DNA of 22,793 nt from Ruminococcaceae bacterium UBA1425 (GTDB lineage: Bacteria > Bacillota > Clostridia > Oscillospirales > Acutalibacteraceae), in assembly GCA_002329365.1 (NCBI GenBank), contig DCUB01000008.1:1-22793 (forward strand). The letters are read 5' to 3'. A model generated the notes under the pieces. It saw only the letters and a program-made list of their open reading frames with translations. It was not told where the DNA came from and searched no databases. Both the position numbers and the translations under genes were made by a program. Each line of letters begins with the position of its first letter. The first letter of the stretch is position 1. This document shows, piece after piece, positions 16,773 to 22,793 of this stretch.

Positions 16773-18728
16773 ATGAATGTTATTGTCAGCTTGTTCCGCC
16801 GTGCGGCATCGTTAATATCAACGCTTTTACTGCTTATTTCTCAGCTTTTCTGCTATCTTGATGTGCGCTTTATTAACTGTCCGTGGCTTTCGGACAGTTT
16901 TGAAAACCCTCATATCGTTCGCCCGCTAAGCGATATATCGGTTGACGGTCGGTCGATTTGCGGTAAGTTTGTCATCGTTACGCCCGACACCTCCGAAGGC
17001 ACTGTTTACGGCGATGCGGCTAAAGCCCTGCGCGACGGGATTTACAAAGCGTCCGGAATACGGCTGAAAATAACCTCAAGCGGCGCCGTCCCTGCGTTTG
17101 TCATCAGCGAAGCTCCGTCCGGCTTTGCCGCCAATGCGTTTTCTCTTACCGTGTCTTCCGATGAGGTGTCTATTATCGGCGGTTCGGACGCGGGAATATC
17201 ACGGGGTATCACCGCATTTATTAACGAGGTGCTGTTTGAAGCGGAAGGTGATTTTAACCTGATGAAGGGATATGTATTTGAAAAAACATACGAAAATTAC
17301 ACGACATATGAAGATTTCGGGGCTGTCAGAGACGGGAAAGCCGATGATTTTCAAGCGATTGTCGACACGCACGCCTATGCAAACAGTAATGGGCTGTCTG
17401 TCCTCGCGCGCGAGGGCGCGCAATACTACATCGGCGGCAGCGACATAAGCGCGGTGATTAAGACAGATACCGACTGGTCGACGGCGCGCTTTATCATTGA
17501 CGACACAGATGTCGTTTCGCGCGGCTCATGGATATTCACGGTTGCCCCCTCAAAGAGCGCCGTTTCGCTGACAGGGCAGATACAAAGCCTGCCGAAAAGC
17601 GCGGAGAATCTCGGCATTACGCTTGAAAGTGACAGCGTCGTGGTGCTTGTTGATTCAAATGTCAAGCGTTATATCCGCTACGGCGCCAATCAGAACGACG
17701 GCAGCGACCAGACCGATGTCGTGGTTGCGGACAGGAACGGCAATATATCGCCCGAAACCCTTCTTCTGTGGGATTTCGACCGGATTACTTCAATCACTGC
17801 CTTTCCGATTGACACGACGCGGATTACCATAAGGGGCGGCATCTTCACGACCATAGCCAACAAAGCACCGTCGGAATACACCTACTATAACCGCGGCATT
17901 CTTATAAACCGTTCAAACACAACGGTTGACGGACTTGTACACCACGTGACGGGCGAGGGAAAAACAGGTGCGCCGTATAACGGCTTTCTCTGTATTCAGC
18001 GCTGCGCCGAGGCCGATATCAAAAACTGCACGTTTACGGGACACAAAACGTATAAAACTATCGGCTCGGCGGGAATCCCTGTCAACATGGGCACTTACGA
18101 TATCAGCGCGGGCACCGCGATGAACGTCACCTTTTATCACTGCAATCAGACAAATGATATAACAGACAAAGATTATTGGGGCATTTTCGGTTCCAATTAC
18201 TGCAAAAACCTTGTTTATGACGGCTGTGTTTTCTCCCGGTTTGACGCGCATATGGGTGTTGCCAACGCCACTATAAAAAACTCGGTGCTGGGACACCAGG
18301 GGATAAACCTTATAGGCTCGGGCACGGCGCTTATAGAAAACTCCACCGTCAGGTCGGTCAACTTAATAACCCTGCGCCACGATTACGGCTCAACATGGGA
18401 GGGCGACCTTATTATACGCAACTGCGATTATTATCCTACGGGCTTAACCGCCTGCATAATAAACGGCTTTAATCCGGGAAACCACGATTTCGGCTACACC
18501 TGCTACCTGCCGCAGAACATCGAAATTGACGGGCTGAAAATCCACAGTCTCGGGAAAGCGTATCTGTTCTCGCCGATAAACTCAAACTTCAGCTCCTATT
18601 CATATCAGGCGGATTACCCCATGGTCATGCCGCAGAAAATCACGGTGAAGGGCCTGAACTGCAAAAAACTCGCCGTGTCGTCAAACAAGTATATGTTCAA
18701 AGATGTAACGATAGATTTCGCGGATTGA
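16773..18728 (+). CDS. Secreted right-handed beta-helix (pectate-lyase-like) protein
   Basis: 651 residues. A signal peptide or anchor covers about 1-33 (basic RR, then SLISTLLLLISQLFC). Residues about 48-170 resemble the small N-terminal alpha/beta domain of some glycoside hydrolases (AAKALRDGIYKASGIRLKI, VSIIGGSDAGISRGITAFI). From 178 the YEDFGAVRDGKADDFQAI motif marks the start of a pectate_lyase_3-type right-handed beta-helix. The coils continue to the end with repeated short TVDG, ADIKNCTF, LVYDGCVF and TIKNSVLG rungs. Such proteins bind or cut polysaccharides. The substrate and catalytic residues cannot be assigned by eye. It is alone in its transcription unit, next to the polymer-acylation pair. 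The start is fixed by GGGGTGA and the promoter above. Confidence 0.82.
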   Translation: MNVIVSLFRRAASLISTLLLLISQLFCYLDVRFINCPWLSDSFENPHIVRPLSDISVDGRSICGKFVIVTPDTSEGTVYGDAAKALRDGIYKASGIRLKITSSGAVPAFVISEAPSGFAANAFSLTVSSDEVSIIGGSDAGISRGITAFINEVLFEAEGDFNLMKGYVFEKTYENYTTYEDFGAVRDGKADDFQAIVDTHAYANSNGLSVLAREGAQYYIGGSDISAVIKTDTDWSTARFIIDDTDVVSRGSWIFTVAPSKSAVSLTGQIQSLPKSAENLGITLESDSVVVLVDSNVKRYIRYGANQNDGSDQTDVVVADRNGNISPETLLLWDFDRITSITAFPIDTTRITIRGGIFTTIANKAPSEYTYYNRGILINRSNTTVDGLVHHVTGEGKTGAPYNGFLCIQRCAEADIKNCTFTGHKTYKTIGSAGIPVNMGTYDISAGTAMNVTFYHCNQTNDITDKDYWGIFGSNYCKNLVYDGCVFSRFDAHMGVANATIKNSVLGHQGINLIGSGTALIENSTVRSVNLITLRHDYGSTWEGDLIIRNCDYYPTGLTACIINGFNPGNHDFGYTCYLPQNIEIDGLKIHSLGKAYLFSPINSNFSSYSYQADYPMVMPQKITVKGLNCKKLAVSSNKYMFKDVTIDFAD

Positions 18729-18837
18729 CAAGGCAAAACTGCATTATTTTCGTTGTGCTGTTGCGCCGTCATTACTCTCGGCGGATTGCAGGAAAACGCG
18801 GGCAATACAATTCAATTTTTAATAATTATGTCAACGG

Positions 18838-18890
18838 GGTGCCACGGGGGGTGCCACGGGGAGGTGCCACGGGGACGGTTCTATTGACAC
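18838..18890. repeat. Tandem GGTGCCACGGGG repeats with a GACGGTTCTATTGACAC tail
   Basis: Three copies of GGTGCCACGGGG (18838-18849, 18850-18861, 18863-18874), the last two one base apart, are followed by ACGGTTCTATTGACAC (18875-18890). I recall GTGTCAATAGAACCGTCCCC-type sequences flanking REP-associated transposases or REP-like elements across Firmicutes. No transposase is in the window, so this would be a non-autonomous copy. Confidence 0.7.
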
Positions 18891-18909
18891 GCAGGATTAA
18901 AGAACACAG

Positions 18910-18942
18910 GGGTGCGGCAGGGGGATTCCTCTTGCCGCACCC
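18910..18942. repeat. Long imperfect hairpin beside the repeat scar
   Basis: An arm at 18910-18924 (GGGTGCGGCAGGGGG) pairs with 18928-18942 (TCTTGCCGCACCC portion) over about 15 bp with two G-T wobbles. No T-run follows in either direction, so it is not a standard terminator. It fits a REP/MITE-like palindrome end of the same scar as the tandem repeats. Confidence 0.5.
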
Positions 18943-19079
18943 ACGCGTCCAAAGTCCGCCGTCTCCGTATAGTGCGCGGTAAACCACCATTTCCTCCATG
19001 GTTTCGCTTTGTGTGGCCATGCCGATTACCTGTACTCATTCCCCTTGAAGTGAACGTATTTACCCGGCTTGATATACAT
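18943..19079 (-). pseudogene. Decayed DUF1653 gene, frameshifted and truncated
   Basis: On the minus strand an ATG at 19079 gives MYIKPGKYVHFKGNEYR. One base is missing at about 19028, after which the frame shifts to VIGMATQSETMEEMVV and YRALYGDGGLW, ending in the repeat/hairpin scar at about 18943. This is the DUF1653 family pattern (IKPGKYKHFKGNEY, then HSET.E.MVVYRALYG..GLW) of small proteins of about 70 residues. The C-terminal third is missing. Read straight through it meets a stop (TAA) at the shift. It is a remnant unless the shift is a sequencing error. Confidence 0.75.
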
Positions 19080-19129
19080 ATTTAGGCATCTAAAAGCATT
19101 CCATATGAAATTGCGTCAATGCCACCCGG

Positions 19130-20092
19130 CTACTCTGTGAAACATCCCATGGCAAGCCAATACTGCCAATCGCCGATGGCTTCAGCGGATTTTTCGGTCG
19201 CGTTTACGGGTTTCAACTGCTCAAGAGGAACGGCAAATTCCCTGTCCCGCCATTGAATAACAACGACCATGTCGCCATGGCATTCTTTTTTACCCGGAAT
19301 GCCGATTACGGTAACCCGCTCGTCGGTTTGTAACGGCGAGCGTATTATCCGCTTCGTGCAAACCGCCTCTAACGGAAAGCTCGACCGCTCTTTTAAATAG
19401 CAATACCACGCGTCCGCCCGGTCGTCCTCGTCATAGGTACAGCTGAGAATTTCATCGAGAATACGGTTCCTGCGTTTGTTGTCAAGAGCGCGGCTCTCTA
19501 AGATATCATCGATGCCGTCGAACGATTCAATGATGCCGTAGCCATTTTTTGCGCAATGATAAGCGGCGTTGAAACTTTTCTTGTAGCCGCCGCCGTATCG
19601 TATTTTATCGTTCTGAATAATGCCATCGTAAATCACCCTGCCATTAAAAGGCAGCAGCACGGTTCGTACCGTAGTCGGGAGAATTTCCTTCGGCACCATT
19701 TCGCCCCAAGTGCTGTAAATTCCGACGACTCCGTACAGTAGAGGCGTTCTTTCGATTGTCATCAATACGCTATGCTTTTTAAAATGTTTCATGATGATAA
19801 AGTCATTCTCAACAGCTTTCTTCCAGCCGGATAAAATCACTTTTTCCTCATCGTTCAAGCAAGCGTTCAAGGCGATATACTCATCAATCGCGGACGCGTC
19901 CCGCAGGAGTTTTTCACGTATCGGGATCAGCCTTCTGATGTCCAACCCCTTTGGAGAGCTGAGTCGACCGATTGTTTTATCAATCTTGTGCTTACGGTTG
20001 ACATAGTCCAACAGACCAAGCCAAAGCCTGTAAAACAGCTGCGCGTCGTCGTCCGACAAACGCCCGTCAAGAGAACCCGTATTTGTTACCAT
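19130..20092 (-). CDS. CcbP-like C-terminal domain fused to an unknown N-terminal region
   Basis: 320 residues. The last part (about 208-320) matches the pattern of the calcium-binding CcbP-like family (PF11535): RRNRILDEILSCTYDEDDRADAWYCYL, SPLQTDERVTVIGI, ECHGDMVVVIQWRDREFAVPL and a closing DWQYWLAMG. The N-terminal 200 residues are unfamiliar, helical and charged, with a short beta-like stretch near 118-160. The family's molecular role is poorly known; calcium binding is described for the cyanobacterial founder. It is 47 bases downstream of the pRiA4b-type gene in the same direction, and probably co-transcribed. GAAGGTG precedes the ATG at 20092. Such fusions are seldom described. Confidence 0.7.
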   Translation of the reverse strand: MVTNTGSLDGRLSDDDAQLFYRLWLGLLDYVNRKHKIDKTIGRLSSPKGLDIRRLIPIREKLLRDASAIDEYIALNACLNDEEKVILSGWKKAVENDFIIMKHFKKHSVLMTIERTPLLYGVVGIYSTWGEMVPKEILPTTVRTVLLPFNGRVIYDGIIQNDKIRYGGGYKKSFNAAYHCAKNGYGIIESFDGIDDILESRALDNKRRNRILDEILSCTYDEDDRADAWYCYLKERSSFPLEAVCTKRIIRSPLQTDERVTVIGIPGKKECHGDMVVVIQWRDREFAVPLEQLKPVNATEKSAEAIGDWQYWLAMGCFTE

Positions 20093-20139
20093 TACAAAAC
20101 ACCTTCATGATTAATTTGTTGTTGTTAATCTGTTTTTCG

Positions 20140-21216
20140 CTATTTGACGCGCCGACGAACCCGTTCAAGGTCAAACGGCTGCCAGCCGAGCGATTTTGCC
20201 CACTCCAGCATTTCGTCGCACTCCGGGTTGTTTTTGTCACAAATAATGTCTTGAAAATCAACAAAGCCGTATTCTCCGCCGACGTCCTCAGGCGGCGCGT
20301 CGCCACTGCCCGAAAGAAGTGCCGGCAAGTTCCCGCTATAATCCTCGATGTACTGTTCAAGCGTTATTTGGTGCAGCCAGTCATCGCCGAAATCGTAGGT
20401 GTAATTCATTTGCCTATACTTTGGAAAATATGTTGACAGCTTGATTTTTTCCATGCGGCGGTCATAGAACCGCTGTTCCGGTTCGCCGAAATCCTCGTCA
20501 TCTCCCGGCATGACAACGCGCGCGACTAAATCGCCGCCGTTCATGACCTCAAACTCGTGCATATGGTAATCCTGCCACTCGAAGCATCTTTGGATAATCC
20601 GATGAAACTGGCGGAATGTCATGTCCGGCGATACAGCCACGACTCGTTCCGCCCCGCTCTCTCCGAGCGGCAAAAAGATGCTGAAAACAATCGCGGGATT
20701 TGTCACGGTTGTTATCGTGCCGGCGGACAGCCTGTCCATCGACGCCCTGAACTCTTCGTTTGGGAACAGCCATTTTGTTTCGCTGCTGACAGGCATTTGG
20801 TTCAGCCAGTCGTCCAGCTCCGGCTGACTGAAGCCCTCCGACAACGGCTGGCTGTACCATTTGATGGCTTCAACGACATGAACCATGGAAGCGTTCAGCT
20901 TGCGTTCGGTTTTAGCGTAGTGCATTTCGCCGAGGCACCCAAGGTAAAGGCTTATTTCGCCGTCCGTGCAGCCGAAATGAATCAACGCATCGCGTATCAC
21001 ATACCGCACTATCTCCGAAAAACGTTTCCAGTCCGACCCTCGCAGACCGTAAACGGTGACCACGAAATGTGTCTCATTGTTCAGCAGGACGAGCATTTTA
21101 CGACGGTTCACCGATATGACCCACGCGTGCCAGTCAAAAAACGGCGTACGGCTTTCCCGCGGCTCAAGCTTTACCCCGAGCTTGTCCGCCAGTTCCTTTG
21201 TGCAGGAGATTTCCAT
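20140..21216 (-). CDS. DUF6933-like plus pRiA4b ORF-3-family fusion protein
   Basis: 358 residues. Residues about 1-125 resemble DUF6933: MEISCTKELADKLG, FFDWHAWVISVNRRKMLVLLNNET, FVVTVYGL and ERKLNASMVHV. Residues about 170-358 match the plasmid pRiA4b ORF-3 family (PF07929): AIVFSIFLPL, FRQFHRIIQRCFEWQDYHMHEFEV, NYTYDFGDDWLHQITLE and EDVGGEYGFVDFQD. Between them lies a linker rich in polar residues. The second family occurs in transposon passengers and in genomic islands; its biochemistry is not settled. A clean AAGGAG lies about 8 bases before the ATG at 21216. The next gene, at 20092, follows in the same direction. Confidence 0.82.
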   Translation of the reverse strand: MEISCTKELADKLGVKLEPRESRTPFFDWHAWVISVNRRKMLVLLNNETHFVVTVYGLRGSDWKRFSEIVRYVIRDALIHFGCTDGEISLYLGCLGEMHYAKTERKLNASMVHVVEAIKWYSQPLSEGFSQPELDDWLNQMPVSSETKWLFPNEEFRASMDRLSAGTITTVTNPAIVFSIFLPLGESGAERVVAVSPDMTFRQFHRIIQRCFEWQDYHMHEFEVMNGGDLVARVVMPGDDEDFGEPEQRFYDRRMEKIKLSTYFPKYRQMNYTYDFGDDWLHQITLEQYIEDYSGNLPALLSGSGDAPPEDVGGEYGFVDFQDIICDKNNPECDEMLEWAKSLGWQPFDLERVRRRVK

Positions 21217-21291
21217 TTTTACCGCTCCTTTTTGATTCTTGTTCCGCTGTTATCGCTGTCTCTCTGATAATTCATTTCAATAGAAACAGCG

Positions 21292-22590
21292 TTACAGCTC
21301 CATTGCAGATTCATCTAACAGAAAGCTTTCAATTCCTACATACAAAATACCGTAATCGTCGTGCCAAGGTATTATGCTGTCTTTTACAACAACAATTTTT
21401 TTGAATGAATCATTGATTCTTATAAGCGAGTTTGTTTCCTGCTGCCGCTTGTTCTCATCGCTCACGGTCAGAGCAGACTGAATATAATACTTTTGACTGC
21501 TCTTAGAGGCAACAAAATCGACCTCTAAATGTCTGCGCTTTGATTTACCGTTTTTATCACGGTAGTTTTGTTCAACAATACCTACATCGACATTAAAATC
21601 TCTAATCAGAAGCTCATTGAAAATGATATTCTCCATAATGTGATTTTCTTCCTGTTGGCGGAAGTTAAGCCTTGCGTTGCGAAGACCGATATCCGAAAAA
21701 TAGTACTTCACAGGAGAACCTATATACTTTCTGCCCTTGACATCGTATCGCTGAGCTTTATACACTATAAAAGCATCTGCAAAGTAATCAAGATATTTGG
21801 CTATGGTTTGCTCATCTATCTTCTGCCCCTTAACACTGGCAAAGGTGTTCGACAACTTGTGCGGATTTGTAAGTGAGCCGATTGAAGATGATATGATATT
21901 CAGAAGATCCTCAAGCACGGATTTATCATACAAAAACTTGTTGCGTGCCATAATATCGTCAAGGTAAATCTTATCAAACAGCTCCTTCAGATATCGGGCT
22001 TTGTCCTCATGAGTTTTTTGCATAAGCACAAGCGGCATGCCGCCATAAGTGCAGTACTCATTCCACGCATTGCGCTTATCTCCGTTATACGCCGAACAAT
22101 ATTCGGAATATGAAAGCGGATTAACCCTGATTTCATCGCCTCTTCCGCGGAACTCGGTGAGTATATCGGATGAAAGCATTTTTGAATTACTTCCGGTTAC
22201 ATAGATGTCCGCATTTTTTATTTTCATAAGACCGAGAACAACATCCACAAATCCTATTTTATACTCTGTGCCGTCAAGATAGGGGTTTTGTATGTCTGCA
22301 ACCTTCTGTATTTCATCAAGAAAGATATAGTACATTTTTTCCTTGTCGGTTATCAGACTTCTGATATATTTCCCAAGCTCCAGCGGGTTCCTGTACCGGA
22401 TGTTTTCATCATCATCCAGTGCAAGCTCAATAATATGATTTTCGTCTACACCGATTGAGTTGAGATATCGGTGATATATTTCAAACAACAAAAATGATTT
22501 CCCGCATCTTCTGATTCCGGTAATGACCTTGACCATGCCGTTTTCTTTTTTGCGTATTAGTTTGTCAAGATATTTTCTTCGTTCTATCAC
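21292..22590 (-). CDS. AAA_14/DUF4143 ATP-binding protein
   Basis: 432 residues from a GTG start at 22590 with GGAGAGG upstream. The N-terminal AAA_14 domain has Walker A GIRRCGKS (25-32, Lys31), Walker B YIFLDEIQKV (Asp92, Glu93), and a sensor asparagine in VTGSNSKML (Asn135). A DUF4143 part (about 240-400) has the VEFVASKSSQKYYIQSAL-type nuclease-like segment (EVDFVASK, then YYIQ). This ATPase family is abundant in gut Clostridia and archaea; roles are unproved, but it is often found in mobile or accessory regions. It has its own sigma-A promoter (22641-22669). The open reading frame is intact to a TAA at 21292. Confidence 0.92.
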   Translation of the reverse strand: MIERRKYLDKLIRKKENGMVKVITGIRRCGKSFLLFEIYHRYLNSIGVDENHIIELALDDDENIRYRNPLELGKYIRSLITDKEKMYYIFLDEIQKVADIQNPYLDGTEYKIGFVDVVLGLMKIKNADIYVTGSNSKMLSSDILTEFRGRGDEIRVNPLSYSEYCSAYNGDKRNAWNEYCTYGGMPLVLMQKTHEDKARYLKELFDKIYLDDIMARNKFLYDKSVLEDLLNIISSSIGSLTNPHKLSNTFASVKGQKIDEQTIAKYLDYFADAFIVYKAQRYDVKGRKYIGSPVKYYFSDIGLRNARLNFRQQEENHIMENIIFNELLIRDFNVDVGIVEQNYRDKNGKSKRRHLEVDFVASKSSQKYYIQSALTVSDENKRQQETNSLIRINDSFKKIVVVKDSIIPWHDDYGILYVGIESFLLDESAMEL

Positions 22591-22640
22591 GTTGCTCGCC
22601 TCTCCGTATATTTGCGTATTGACGCATTATTACCGATTAA

Positions 22641-22669
22641 ACAATAACATTATTTTGCGCTGATGTCAA
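22641..22669 (-). promoter_or_regulatory. Promoter of the AAA_14 gene
   Basis: On the minus strand a perfect -35 TTGACA (22664-22669), a 17-bp spacer and a -10 TATTGT (22641-22646) with TG just upstream. A transcript starting near 22634 has a leader of about 44 bases to the GTG at 22590. Confidence 0.7.
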
Positions 22670-22676
22670 CAATATA

Positions 22677-22712
22677 TTCGATAATTTTGCGTATTGCCGC
22701 TATATTATCGAA
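22677..22712. promoter_or_regulatory. Inverted repeat upstream of the AAA_14 promoter
   Basis: Perfect 9-bp arms TTCGATAAT (22677-22685) and ATTATCGAA (22704-22712) are separated by 18 bases, just upstream of the -35. The centre holds TTTTGCGTATTGCCGC, and a similar TTTGCGTATTGACGC occurs downstream near 22611. It may be a regulator site or a weak terminator for the gene at the edge. Confidence 0.4.
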
Positions 22713-22723
22713 AGGCCTTTTTA

Positions 22724-22793
22724 TCATTGCAGATGCTTTGACACCAGCTTTGTATAAATCGTGGTATAACGTTCGCACTCCGCGCCTTCCGTT
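22724..22793 (-). CDS. C-terminal end of an unidentified gene, cut by the window edge
   Basis: On the minus strand a frame runs from the edge to a TGA at 22724-22726 with the ending EGAECERYTTIYTKLVSK, which looks like real coding sequence but is not a named family to me. A second frame on the same strand also stays open, through 22653, so the choice is uncertain. Only 22 residues are visible. Confidence 0.35.
   Translation of the reverse strand, partial: TEGAECERYTTIYTKLVSKHLQ

Noticed and set aside
18838..18874. CRISPR array
   Set aside because: The repeats are 12 bases long with essentially no spacers, and no cas genes are present.
18725..18982. 85-codon plus-strand frame
   Set aside because: It runs through the repeat scar, is low complexity and shows no protein-like features.
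20557..21267. 236-codon plus-strand frame
   Set aside because: It mirrors the pRiA4b-type gene on the minus strand, which has clear domain motifs and a good ribosome site.

Overview
The window looks like chromosome from an anaerobic, spore-former-lineage Firmicute (Clostridia, probably an Oscillospirales-type gut bacterium). The reasons are strong AGGAGG-type ribosome sites, sigma-A promoters with 17-bp spacers, SpoIIAA/SpoIIAB/SpoIIE-type regulators, an NHLM-type peptide exporter, and a decayed DUF1653 gene. The species cannot be named from the sequence.

Left edge (1-1441): the 5' end of a tRNA gene on the minus strand with its promoter, then a minus-strand nucleotidyltransferase gene (NTP_transf_5 type) whose promoter lies divergent to the main operon.

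Main operon (1738-13391, plus strand, closed by a strong terminator at 13425-13457): ten tightly packed genes. In order they encode a STAS anti-anti-sigma factor, an RsbW/SpoIIAB-like kinase, a very short NHLM-type secretion (membrane-fusion-like) protein, a C39-peptidase ABC transporter, a second NHLM-type ABC transporter without the peptidase, a 74-residue acidic protein, an ECF-like sigma factor overlapping it, a large beta-propeller/Cache-like/MFS membrane protein, a GNAT acetyltransferase with a cysteine-rich tail, and a membrane-anchored SpoIIE phosphatase with an extracellular sensor. My reading is a self-contained, partner-switch-controlled peptide export system. The 74-residue protein carries a leader-like motif (LSDDDIDVWAAG, residues 42-53) in the register of a double-glycine leader, so it may be the exported cargo, with a 21-residue acidic mature peptide. 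This is the most interesting part of the window.

Cell-surface region (13511-18728): a minus-strand pair encoding an SGNH-like protein and an AlgI/DltB-type MBOAT acyltransferase, probably for O-acetylation of an exported polymer. It is followed by a gene-poor stretch and a plus-strand secreted right-handed beta-helix (pectate-lyase-like) protein.

Right region (18729-22793): a small scar made of tandem GGTGCCACGGGG repeats and a hairpin, next to a frameshifted, truncated DUF1653 gene. Then comes a minus-strand pair (a CcbP-like fusion and a DUF6933/pRiA4b ORF-3 fusion), an AAA_14/DUF4143 ATPase with a clear promoter, and the C-terminal end of a gene running off the edge.
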